From: Dongia rigui
GTDB lineage: Bacteria; Pseudomonadota; Alphaproteobacteria; Dongiales; Dongiaceae
NCBI RefSeq assembly: GCF_034044635.1
Contig: NZ_JAXCLX010000001.1
Location: 2,232,001-2,296,000, forward strand
Direction of reading: 5' to 3'
Length of the DNA: 64,000 bases
Shown here: one piece after another, positions 1-9,003 of the stretch
How positions within the stretch are numbered: position 1 is the stretch's first letter
Layout of the letters: every line of letters starts with the position of its first letter
Notes under the pieces: generated by a model
Database searches by the model: none
What the model was told of the DNA's origin: nothing
The model's input: only the letters and a program-made list of their open reading frames with translations
Translations under genes and position numbers: made by a program

Positions 1-276
1 GAGAACAATGCCGGTCCGGCAGCGCTCTATGAATACGAGCCGGACGAGGAATCGATCCTTGCCGATCTGCTGCCGCGCAATATCGCGATGCAGGTCTATC
101 GCGCGCTGCTCGAAAACTCGGCCTCCGAGCATGGTGCGCGCATGACCGCCATGGACAATGCGACCCGCAATGCGGGCGACATGATCAACAAGCTGACCAT
201 CAATTACAACCGGACCCGCCAGGCGAACATCACCAAGGAGCTGATCGAAATCATCTCCGGCGCTGAAGCCGTCTGA
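1..276 (+). CDS. atpG: ATP synthase F1 gamma subunit, C-terminal part
   Basis: The reading frame is open from base 1 and ends at a TGA at 274-276, giving the last 91 residues. The segment has the typical gamma C-terminal helix, including [15 protein letters not shown] and the run [20 protein letters not shown]. The gamma subunit is the rotating shaft inside the F1 head of ATP synthase. It lies 36 bases upstream of atpD on the same strand, the standard order of the bacterial atp operon. The 5' part is outside the window. Confidence 0.97.
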   Translation, partial: ENNAGPAALYEYEPDEESILADLLPRNIAMQVYRALLENSASEHGARMTAMDNATRNAGDMINKLTINYNRTRQANITKELIEIISGAEAV

Positions 277-300
277 TCCGGACTGAAGAGATCGTTTTAA

Positions 301-1734
<1,434 letters not shown>

Positions 1735-1744
1735 AGCAGACAAC

Positions 1745-1776
1745 GCGGCAGTGGTGGAACAACCCACCGCTGCCGC
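1745..1776 (+). other. Intercistronic hairpin 1 between atpD and atpC
   Basis: A 13-bp stem pairs 1745-1757 with 1764-1776 around a six-base AACAAC loop, with one G-U wobble. It begins 10 bases after the atpD stop. No U-tract follows, so it looks more like an RNA processing or stability element than a simple terminator. Confidence 0.7.
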
Positions 1777-1789
1777 GGTTGAGACCGAA

Positions 1790-1813
1790 AAACCGGCCGT
1801 CCGCGGCCGGTTT
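1790..1813 (+). other. Intercistronic hairpin 2 between atpD and atpC
   Basis: A perfect 10-bp stem pairs 1790-1799 with 1804-1813 around a four-base TCCG loop. It follows hairpin 1 by 13 bases and ends 46 bases before the atpC start. Only three T residues close the stem, so strong intrinsic termination is not expected. Partial attenuation or 3'-end protection of the atpD message is more likely. Confidence 0.7.
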
Positions 1814-1859
1814 GCGTCAGGGGCCCGGTTGGGTCTTTGAAATCTAAGAAGGGTGGAAC

Positions 1860-2273
1860 ATGGCGGATCAGGTGCATTTCGAGCTCGTCTCGCCGGAACG
1901 GCTGCTGTTCTCGGCCAATGTGAGCGAGATTGTCATCCCGGGCACTGAGGGTGACTTTGCGGTCCTTCCTGGCCATTCCAACCTCATTTCGACCATTCGC
2001 CCCGGCGTCATTCATGTGCTGGAAGGCAGCCAGGTCACTGACCGCATCTTCGTGGAAGGCGGCTTTGCCGAAGTGAACGACAAGGGCTGCACGGTCCTTG
2101 CCGAGCGCGCGCAGAAGGTCGGCGAGATCGACCGCGCCCACGCCGAGCGTGCGCTCTCTGACGCCCGCGAAGATGTGGCCGATGCCAAGAACGATCTTGA
2201 TCGCAATCTGGCGCAGAACGCCGTGGCGATCGCAGAGGCGCGTCTCCACGCCCTCGAAGGCAGCGTCTACTAG
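1860..2273 (+). CDS. atpC: ATP synthase F1 epsilon subunit
   Basis: This is a 137-residue epsilon subunit of the F1 central stalk, which couples rotation and can inhibit ATP hydrolysis. The N-terminal beta-sandwich is recognisable from FELVSPERLLF, GTEGDFAVLPGHSNLIS and the following FVEGGFAEV. A short helical C-terminal part has AEARLHALEGS. GAAGGGTGG lies just before the ATG. It is the last gene of the atp operon here and is separated from atpD by 125 bases with two hairpins. Confidence 0.97.
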   Translation: MADQVHFELVSPERLLFSANVSEIVIPGTEGDFAVLPGHSNLISTIRPGVIHVLEGSQVTDRIFVEGGFAEVNDKGCTVLAERAQKVGEIDRAHAERALSDAREDVADAKNDLDRNLAQNAVAIAEARLHALEGSVY

Positions 2274-2349
2274 GTCGGTTCAGAAGGGCGGCGCGGGACA
2301 GCGTCGCCAGCGGGGATGCTGAAGTTTAACGCGGGAGCAGCGGCCGATC

Positions 2350-3165
2350 ATGGCGCATTGGACCCTCGATCAGATTCCCTGGGACGCGTTCGACGCAAGC
2401 AAGGTCGATCCCGACATCGTCAAACTCGTCAAGGCGGCAGCGCTCGTCGAGTATAACGGCGGCGACTACGCCACTTATCTCAATAACGTGTTTCACGATG
2501 ATGACGGCTTTTGTGCCGTGGCCAGCGAATGGGCGCTGGAAGAAGTGCAGCACGGCGCGGCCCTCGCGCGCTGGGCGAAGCTCGCCGATCCCGGCTTCGA
2601 TTTCGACCTCGCCTTCAAGCGCTTCACCGACGGCTACAAGATCCAGGTCGATGTGGCTGCATCCGTGCGCGGCAGCCGCTGCGGCGAGCTGGTGGCCCGC
2701 TGCATCGTCGAAACCGGCACCTCGTCCTATTACACGGCCTTGGCCGAAGCGGCCGACGAACCGGTCTTGAAGAATATCTGCCGCCGGATCGCTGCCGATG
2801 AGCTGCGGCATTACAAGCTCTTCTACACGCATCTCAACCGTTACCTCGCGCATGAGGGGCTGGGCGCCTGGGGCCGGTTCAAGGTGGCGATGTCGCGCAT
2901 CACCGAATCGGAAGATGACGAACTGGCCTTCGCCTATTACGCCGCCAACCATGCCGACGAACCCTATGAGCGCAAGCGCTTCTCCTCTGCTTACGCGCGG
3001 CGCGCCTATGCCTATTACCAGCCGCCCCATATCCAGCGTGGCATCGCCATGGTGCTGAAGGCCGCCGGCCTCAACCCACAGGGGTTCCTGCACAAGCCGC
3101 TTTCCAGCTTCGCCCTCTGGTTCATGCGCCGCCGAGTCGCCAGATTGTCGGTGGCCGGGGCTTAA
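2350..3165 (+). CDS. Ferritin-like di-iron carboxylate protein
   Basis: The 271-residue protein has the residue spacing of a four-helix di-iron centre: E34, E65-x-x-H68 (in EEVQH), E121 and E151-x-x-H154 (in DELRHYKLF). It has no signal peptide or clear membrane segment, so it is probably cytoplasmic. Ferritin-like, acyl-ACP desaturase-like and demethoxyubiquinone hydroxylase-like proteins share this pattern. The substrate cannot be read from the sequence. It follows atpC by 76 bases on the same strand and may be co-transcribed with the ATP synthase genes. Its stop TAA overlaps the stop of the convergent glutathione transferase in a shared TTAA. Confidence 0.8.
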   Translation: MAHWTLDQIPWDAFDASKVDPDIVKLVKAAALVEYNGGDYATYLNNVFHDDDGFCAVASEWALEEVQHGAALARWAKLADPGFDFDLAFKRFTDGYKIQVDVAASVRGSRCGELVARCIVETGTSSYYTALAEAADEPVLKNICRRIAADELRHYKLFYTHLNRYLAHEGLGAWGRFKVAMSRITESEDDELAFAYYAANHADEPYERKRFSSAYARRAYAYYQPPHIQRGIAMVLKAAGLNPQGFLHKPLSSFALWFMRRRVARLSVAGA

Positions 3166-3824
3166 GAAAGCTCGGCAGCGAAGCGCGTTGCGGCGACGCT
3201 CGGCCGTGCCTGCATCATTTCCCACCACGCCAACAGCTTGTTCTGTTCGCCGATCAGGGCGCGACCTTCTGCGGTGAGGCGTCCGTAGGCCAGCATCGGC
3301 AGCAGATGGAGATCGGCAAGGCTGATGCGGTCGCCCTGCAGGAACGTTCCGTCTTGCGCCAGATCGGCCAGAGCCTTGAGTGCCAGCCGCGATTTCATCA
3401 TCGCCTCGCCCAGGGAGGCCGGGTCGGCCGGCTTGCCGCCCTTCGCCGCCGTGTCATGTGCCACGTAAAGACCCCAGACCAGTGGCCGGTAGAGATAGCT
3501 GTCCATGATGCCGATCATTTGCGCCATCCGCGCGCGCGACCGCGTATCCGGCGGCTGCAGCGCGGGGCCGGGAAAGGCCTCATCGACGTAGCGCGTGATC
3601 GCTGCCGTCTCATAGAGTGCAAAATCGCCATGCCGCAAAGTGGGGATGCGCGCGAAGGGATGCAGCTTCAGATACGCGGCGTCGACCGCCTGCGCGCCAA
3701 AAATGTCGATCTCAACAAGACTATGATCGACGCCCTTCTCAAGCAGCACCAGCCGCGCCGCGCGCACATAAACACTGTAGGCGGCGCCGAGCAGTTGCGG
3801 CTTCGTGGCCTCAGTTCCGCTCAT
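3162..3824 (-). CDS. Glutathione S-transferase family protein
   Basis: This is a cytosolic GST-type protein of about 220 residues. The N-terminal thioredoxin-like half includes SVYVRAARLVLLEKG, the cis-proline segment ARIPTLRHGD and the glutathione-contact motif YETAAITRYVDE. The C-terminal helical half has LSLADLH-like DRISLADLHLLPML. I chose the ATG at 3824, which begins MSGTEATKP and overlaps the end of the upstream DUF599 gene by 14 bases. That overlap implies translational coupling. A longer frame reaching 3872 would add an arginine-rich stretch not typical of GSTs. The substrate is unknown. Confidence 0.9.
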   Translation of the reverse strand: MSGTEATKPQLLGAAYSVYVRAARLVLLEKGVDHSLVEIDIFGAQAVDAAYLKLHPFARIPTLRHGDFALYETAAITRYVDEAFPGPALQPPDTRSRARMAQMIGIMDSYLYRPLVWGLYVAHDTAAKGGKPADPASLGEAMMKSRLALKALADLAQDGTFLQGDRISLADLHLLPMLAYGRLTAEGRALIGEQNKLLAWWEMMQARPSVAATRFAAELS

Positions 3825-4539
3825 CTCGCATCGGCTCCTGCGGGGCAAGGTCTTCCGGCGGGTTGAGCTCAACGAAGCGGCGAATGGCCTGGTGGCTGTG
3901 GCTGTAGACCTGCCGGCGCAGCAGGACGATGAGGATGCCGAGAATGGCGGCGATGAAGGCCACTGGGTCGATCAGCCAGGCGATCCAGGCAAGGCCGAAA
4001 TAATAGCAGCGGATGCCGCCGCCAAATGCCGTGAGGGCGCTGGTATAGACGATCGCCATCTGGTCGGCGAGTTCGAGGCGGTGCGGATAGTCGTTCCTGG
4101 CCAGTGGCGCCGCACCGATCAGGGCACAGCAGTAATTGTATTGCCGCAGCGCCCAGGTGAAGCGGAAGAAGCCGTAGACGAAGATGGCAATGAGGCCGAT
4201 GAGCTTCAGCTGGAAGATGGTGGCGCTGCTATGGGTGACGAAAGTCCAGGCACCGAGGACTTGCTGGGCATCCCCGGCCTTGCCCAGCACGCCGAGGAGA
4301 CCGGCCACGACCAGGATCGTTGCCGAACAGAAGAACGACATTGAATTGACCGTATGGCCGGTGAGGGCCGCGTCGACGATGCGGTCCGGCCGTTCCATCA
4401 GGCGCTGCATCCAGATGCGCCGCGTCTGGTGCATCAGCGCATTCACGTTCTTGCCGCGCCCCACCATCTTGGCGATGCGCTGATAGCCGAAGAAGACCAG
4501 CAGAAAAAAGATGAGGCCGGCAAAGTCGAGGGACGTCAT
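3811..4539 (-). CDS. DUF599 family membrane protein (second of a tandem pair)
   Basis: This 242-residue inner-membrane protein has about four hydrophobic segments. Family features seen are NALMHQTRRIWMQRLMERPDR near the N-terminus (in two stretches), the motif ALRQYNYCCALIGAAP and a C-terminal LLRRQVYSHSHQAIRRF. I chose the ATG at 4539 (MTSLDFAG), 10 bases after the paralogous gene ends. The function of the family is not established. The next gene, a GST, overlaps its end by 14 bases, so the three genes look like one transcription unit. Confidence 0.85.
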   Translation of the reverse strand: MTSLDFAGLIFFLLVFFGYQRIAKMVGRGKNVNALMHQTRRIWMQRLMERPDRIVDAALTGHTVNSMSFFCSATILVVAGLLGVLGKAGDAQQVLGAWTFVTHSSATIFQLKLIGLIAIFVYGFFRFTWALRQYNYCCALIGAAPLARNDYPHRLELADQMAIVYTSALTAFGGGIRCYYFGLAWIAWLIDPVAFIAAILGILIVLLRRQVYSHSHQAIRRFVELNPPEDLAPQEPMRDERN

Positions 4540-4549
4540 CGCCGCATCC

Positions 4550-5269
4550 CTATCGACCCGTCGCGTCGTAGAACTCGGCGACACTCGCCTGGCTGCGGCT
4601 CTTGACCTGCCGCTTCAACAGCACCAGGACGACGACACCCGTCCCCACCGCGAAGACCACTGGATGGATGAACCAGCCAAGCCAGGCCATGGAAAAATAA
4701 TAGGCGCGGATGCCGCCGTTGAAACTGGTGGCGGCCAGCGACATGACGCGCGCAGCATGGTCGGCAAAGCGCTCGCGCGCGGTGCCGTCGACCGGCGGCA
4801 AGGGCGCCGCACCAATGAGGGTGCAGGCGAAATTGAACTGCCGCAGCGCCCAGGTGAATTTATAGAAACCGATGATGAAGAGGCCAATGAGGCCCAGCAC
4901 CTTCAATTCGAACATCAGTTCCGACGAGACGACCGTGAAGCCGAAGGATTGGATGACGGCATGGGCGTCACCGGCGCGCCCCAGCACGCCGAGGAGGCCG
5001 GCGATGACCAGCATCGAGGTCGAGGCGAAGAAGGTGGTCGAGGCCACGGAATGCCCAGTGAGCGACGAATCGAGGATGCGTTCCGGCCGGTCCAGCATGC
5101 GGCGCATCCACAACCGGCGCAGCTGATGCATCATCTGGTTGAGATTGGCGGGCGCCACGTCGTCGGCCGGCAGCTTGTCGGCAAAACGGCCATAGACGAA
5201 CCACAGCAGCAGCATCCAGGCAAAGGCCAGCGCATCCATCCAGCTGCCGTCCAACCAGGCTATCTCCAT
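4550..5269 (-). CDS. DUF599 family membrane protein (first of a tandem pair)
   Basis: This is a 239-residue membrane protein clearly paralogous to the next gene. Both share the order MHQLRRLWMRRMLDRPER, a Ser/Thr-rich membrane segment, FKFTWALRQFNFACTLIGAAP-like sequence and a basic LLKRQVKSRSQ tail. About four membrane segments are visible. No enzymatic motif is apparent. The pair probably arose by tandem duplication. It lies downstream of two tandem PilZ genes on the same strand with a 15-base gap, so co-expression with them is likely. Confidence 0.85.
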   Translation of the reverse strand: MEIAWLDGSWMDALAFAWMLLLWFVYGRFADKLPADDVAPANLNQMMHQLRRLWMRRMLDRPERILDSSLTGHSVASTTFFASTSMLVIAGLLGVLGRAGDAHAVIQSFGFTVVSSELMFELKVLGLIGLFIIGFYKFTWALRQFNFACTLIGAAPLPPVDGTARERFADHAARVMSLAATSFNGGIRAYYFSMAWLGWFIHPVVFAVGTGVVVLVLLKRQVKSRSQASVAEFYDATGR

Positions 5270-5284
5270 GGGTGATGCCCGTCT

Positions 5285-5656
5285 TCAGACCGGGTTGCGC
5301 TCGCGGCGATGAAAGCGGCGGCTGAAGCCGCGCTCGAAGAAATCGTAGATGGCGGGGCTCAAGCTTTCGAACTTCACGGCAAGGCGCCGGTTCTCGCGGT
5401 CGTTGCGCACCACCTTGGCGTCGATCTTCATCTCGAACTCGGCATGCGCGTCCTTGATCTTGATCTCGATCTCGACCGGCATTTCGACCAGCAGATGCCC
5501 GTCATAGTTCTCGATGAGCAGGCCGCCTAGCGACCAGTTGAGCGTGTCGCAATCCTGGCCGGCGATGCGGACCGTGAAAACGGGCAGCGGCATGCGCTTG
5601 TCGCGCCGGTGTTCCGGCCCGCGCACTTTGGTGAAGCCCATGGTAAAACTGGTCAT
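5285..5656 (-). CDS. PilZ domain protein (second of a tandem pair)
   Basis: This is a 123-residue stand-alone PilZ protein. The cyclic-di-GMP contact motif RRDKR is followed by NWSLGG, matching the family patterns RxxxR and (D/N)xSxxG. A C-terminal beta-barrel segment includes LAVKFESL. PilZ domains usually bind cyclic-di-GMP and act on motility, adhesion or polysaccharide synthesis. I chose the ATG at 5656 (MTSFTMGF) because it aligns with the start of the paralogous upstream gene. A frame reaching 5854 would overlap that gene. The effector partner is unknown. Confidence 0.85.
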   Translation of the reverse strand: MTSFTMGFTKVRGPEHRRDKRMPLPVFTVRIAGQDCDTLNWSLGGLLIENYDGHLLVEMPVEIEIKIKDAHAEFEMKIDAKVVRNDRENRRLAVKFESLSPAIYDFFERGFSRRFHRRERNPV

Positions 5657-5745
5657 GCCTGACGCTCTCCCGCCCTTGAGGCCGGGAACAGTGTAACAGA
5701 TGCGCCGAATCCCTGGCCAGACATTCGGCCCGCCTGTGCCGGACC

Positions 5746-6150
5746 CTACCAGCGCCGCTGGCGGTAGGCGATGAGGTGGCGCTCGAAGAATTTCAGCAGG
5801 AGCGGGGGCAAATGCACGAAACGCACGGCCAGCTGGTTCTTCGTGGCGTTGCAATGGACCACCTGCCCATCCAGGACATAGACGGCCGGGCCCGACCGCG
5901 CCGGGCCGGCGTTTGTCAGGCGTGCATCGCGTTGCGATGCCTTCAACTGCTCGCTGATTTCGATGCGGACGACACGGGTGGGCGCCAGATAGCCGCGGTG
6001 ATTGCGCAACAGCAACCCGCCCAGCGACCAGTTGATGGTCTCGCAGCTCTGGCCGTCGATCTTGACGCTGAAGACCGGGGCCGGATGGCGCTTGTCGCGC
6101 CGCTTCTCGGCATTGCCGACCTTGCGGAAGCCCAGGGTGAAGCTAACCAT
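5746..6150 (-). CDS. PilZ domain protein (first of a tandem pair)
   Basis: This 134-residue PilZ protein starts MVSFTLGFRKV and carries RRDKR and NWSLGG, the two expected cyclic-di-GMP binding motifs. It is a clear paralogue of the next gene, whose N-terminus reads MTSFTMGFTKV. It differs by a longer, Ala/Arg-rich insertion in the middle. The gap to the downstream copy is 89 bases. With the two DUF599 genes and the GST it forms a five-gene minus-strand run. The 189 bases upstream, back to the glycosyltransferase stop, hold no gene that I can see. Confidence 0.87.
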   Translation of the reverse strand: MVSFTLGFRKVGNAEKRRDKRHPAPVFSVKIDGQSCETINWSLGGLLLRNHRGYLAPTRVVRIEISEQLKASQRDARLTNAGPARSGPAVYVLDGQVVHCNATKNQLAVRFVHLPPLLLKFFERHLIAYRQRRW

Positions 6151-6339
6151 TGTGCGTCACCGTCATGCCCTGGCCAGTGCCCCGTGCAATCCCAGGGGCA
6201 ACCCCAGGCGCAAACCCCGTCACGATTACCCTCATAAAGACCCTTCCCGACCACAGGAATCGACTAAACCGCATCGTGGTGAAGATAGCGTTAACGAGAT
6301 TAGCCTATATCTCTCAGCAGGTTGCCGATTGCGACATGA

Positions 6340-8103
6340 TTAGAAGTTGCCGTCGAGGGCCTTGCCTGCAGTCTCGATGACCGCGCTGGTGGGCCAGATG
6401 GCGACCCAGCGATCGCGCGCCACGCCGCGGTAATAGGGCAAAGCCGGCAGGCGCAGGGGCGAGCCGTCGAAATAGCTGACGATGACCCCGGCGGGGTTCT
6501 CCTTGGCCCAGGTGATCGCGGCATCGCGGCTGGGCAGGGCCACGGGGGCGGCGTTCAAGCGGCCGTAATAGTCGAACTCGCCGCGATAGGGCCCAAAGAC
6601 CGCCAGCGGTTGCCCGGCCTCCTCCAGCTCGCGCAGGCGTTCGGCCACCGGCTCCAGGTCGAAAAACTGGCGCAAGTTGAACGGGAACTCGATGTTGACG
6701 CAGGTCATCAGCAGGACGGGCAGGGTGGCCACCTGGATGGTGCGCGAGAGCATGTGTGTGGGTGAGAGCTGCGCGATGCCGTAACCCGCCACCAGCAGCA
6801 CCAGCCCCGAGGTCATGCCGATGCCGCCGATCCAGATCGGCAGCGGCACGTCGAAGAACTGCCGCCACAGCGCATCGAGATGGGCGGTCGGGATGATGTT
6901 CATGAGAAAGAAGAAGAGGCCGAGCAGCAAGGCCAGGAGCGAGGGCACGATGGCGTGGAAATCCTTGGCGCGGATCTCCTGTGTGGCCAGCAGGCGCGCC
7001 CCCAGCAGCGACAGCGGCAGGACGATGTAGATCATACCCTGCATCTGCCAGCCGCTGACCAGCCCGCCCAGCAGCGTCACGCCAAAGAGGCCCAGGCACA
7101 GGCGGAAGCTGCGCCCGGCGCGGCCGCGCAGCTGCTTCTCCATCGCCCGCCACAAGGTCTTCCAGACGATCCAGGGATAGAGCAGCACGGGCACCAGCGC
7201 CAGCGACCAGATCTCGCGCCGGGTGGCTTCGGTGGCGGCGTGAAACCAGCCATTGCCGAAGCCGATGAAGTCTGCCGGCAGGCCGGCGATGCGCAGCGAC
7301 AGGGTCCAGCCCACCCACAACACGGCTGCCGGCATCAGGCTGACGGCGAGGGGCAGGTGCCAGGCCGGGCGGAAGGCAAGCATGATGCGGGCGGCACCGG
7401 CGGTGCTGTCGCGCTCCGGTCCGCTCACGACCTGGCGTGGCGCGATCGCGGCCAGCACCGGCAGCACGAACCAGGCGGCAATGCCGATGGTAAAGAGGCT
7501 GGCGCCGAGGGCCACGGCAAAGACCGTCCACCACAGCAGCGCCACCATGCCGCGCGTGCCGCTGTGCCACAGCCGCGTCAGCGCGTGAAAGCCCAAGGCC
7601 GTGAAGAACAGGCCCAGCGGTTCCGCCTGCACCATGGTGACGATGAGAACGAAGGCCATCACGCCGGATAGCAGGATGCGGGCGTAAAGCTCGGTCATCG
7701 CCCGGTGCGGCCACAGCGACAGGGCGGCGCTGCCGACCAGCCACATCGTGCCGAGGCTGGCAAGCAGGCTGAGCACGCGCGGCCATGCATCGCCGATGCC
7801 GAAGAGCTGCCAGCCGGCAAGGATCGCCCACAGCATCAAGGGTGGCTGGTCGCCGCTGCCAAGGCCATTGCGCACGGGGGCCCAGCCATGGTCCTGCCAC
7901 ATGTGCCAGGCCGCCGACAGCATCTCCAATTCCGCCGGCGCCGTGGGCGGCCTGCCCAGCAAGGCACCGAGTGCCACGATCAGCCACAGCAGGAAGGGGG
8001 CGACGAAGGCCCAGCGCAAGAAGGCGACGCCTGGCTCGCTCCGCTCATCGACGTCATCGAGGGGCGCTGCCTCGCGCCGCATGTCGCCGTCGCGCTTCAC
8101 CAT
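6340..8103 (-). CDS. GT39/ArnT-like membrane glycosyltransferase
   Basis: This is a polytopic protein of about 587 residues with roughly a dozen hydrophobic segments and a hydrophilic C-terminal domain. The first loop has PTAPAELEMLSAAWHMW and GDQPPLMLWAI, which resembles the acidic first periplasmic loop of dolichyl/undecaprenyl-phosphate-sugar transferases such as ArnT and PMT. Such enzymes transfer a sugar from a polyprenyl phosphate to lipid A or another periplasmic acceptor. I chose the ATG at 8103 (MVKRDGDM). Extension to 8403 would run antisense-like sequence through the upstream GST gene. That GST ends 34 bases upstream on the same strand. The acceptor and donor are unknown. Confidence 0.8.
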   Translation of the reverse strand: MVKRDGDMRREAAPLDDVDERSEPGVAFLRWAFVAPFLLWLIVALGALLGRPPTAPAELEMLSAAWHMWQDHGWAPVRNGLGSGDQPPLMLWAILAGWQLFGIGDAWPRVLSLLASLGTMWLVGSAALSLWPHRAMTELYARILLSGVMAFVLIVTMVQAEPLGLFFTALGFHALTRLWHSGTRGMVALLWWTVFAVALGASLFTIGIAAWFVLPVLAAIAPRQVVSGPERDSTAGAARIMLAFRPAWHLPLAVSLMPAAVLWVGWTLSLRIAGLPADFIGFGNGWFHAATEATRREIWSLALVPVLLYPWIVWKTLWRAMEKQLRGRAGRSFRLCLGLFGVTLLGGLVSGWQMQGMIYIVLPLSLLGARLLATQEIRAKDFHAIVPSLLALLLGLFFFLMNIIPTAHLDALWRQFFDVPLPIWIGGIGMTSGLVLLVAGYGIAQLSPTHMLSRTIQVATLPVLLMTCVNIEFPFNLRQFFDLEPVAERLRELEEAGQPLAVFGPYRGEFDYYGRLNAAPVALPSRDAAITWAKENPAGVIVSYFDGSPLRLPALPYYRGVARDRWVAIWPTSAVIETAGKALDGNF

Positions 8104-8137
8104 GTTGCTGTCGTTCTGTCCTTGCGCGGGGGCCGGC

Positions 8138-8830
8138 TCAATCGGCCTTCTGGAAAACGTCGAACTGGAAGACCGCCGTCTCGGCGAGGGCCGCCGCTTC
8201 CCATTCCTTGAAACCGGGCGCGGCGAACACGGCATCGCAATATTGCTGGCTGGTCTCGTCGAGGGCCACGCCATAGGTGCGGAAGCGCGTGGCGATGGGG
8301 GCGAACATCGCATCGGCGATGCTGAAGCCGCCGAGGAGGAACGGACCTGCCCCATTGGCGCCACGCCGCCCGAAACGCTCGCGCGCCTCGTTCCAGATGG
8401 CACTGATGCGGGCGATCTGATCGGTTACCAGATGGGCACGCGATTCATGGCGGCGGTCGCTGGCGATATCCATCGGCATGTTCTGGCGCAAGGCGGCAAA
8501 GCCGGCATGCACCTCATTGGCGATGGAGCGGCCGAAGGCGCGGGCTTCGCGGTCCTTGGGCCACAGGTCGGCCTCGGGGGCCAATTCGGCCAGGTATTCG
8601 CAGATGGCGAGGCTTTCCCAGACCTTGATATCGCCATGCATGAGCACCGGCACCGTACCGCTCGGCGAATAGAGGCGGATGTGGCGATAGGTATCGTCGG
8701 TGCGCAAGGGAATAAGCACTTCGCGGAACGGCAGCCCCGCGGCCTTCAAGGCGAGATAGGGCCGCAGCGACCAGGAGGAATAGTTCTTGCTGCCGACGAT
8801 CAGCGTCAGGTCGGTATTCTCAGTGGACAT
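8138..8830 (-). CDS. Glutathione S-transferase family protein
   Basis: This 230-residue cytosolic protein starts with LIVGSKNYSSWSLRPYLALKAAG when read in two pieces. NYSSWSLRPY is typical of the GST subgroup near the zeta/maleylacetoacetate isomerase class. GTVPVLMHGD holds the cis-proline, and VWESLAICEYLAEL is the glutathione gamma-Glu contact segment. The helical C-terminal half has FSIADAMFAPI. The gene is first in a two-gene run with the glycosyltransferase and diverges from the aminopeptidase gene across a 173-base gap. Substrate unknown. Confidence 0.9.
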   Translation of the reverse strand: MSTENTDLTLIVGSKNYSSWSLRPYLALKAAGLPFREVLIPLRTDDTYRHIRLYSPSGTVPVLMHGDIKVWESLAICEYLAELAPEADLWPKDREARAFGRSIANEVHAGFAALRQNMPMDIASDRRHESRAHLVTDQIARISAIWNEARERFGRRGANGAGPFLLGGFSIADAMFAPIATRFRTYGVALDETSQQYCDAVFAAPGFKEWEAAALAETAVFQFDVFQKAD

Positions 8831-9003
8831 GGGTCGTTCCGTTTCCCCCGATTTCCGTTTTTTCCATCATAGGCGATGGCGCAATCCCCTCAACCCTTAA
8901 CGCGAGCCTTCCCAGCCACCTCATCCTCGTGGCGAAGTGGCAGGCTTACGGCTAAGATCGCGCCGAATCGTCCCATTTTACGCCACTTTCAAGGAACACG
9001 ACC

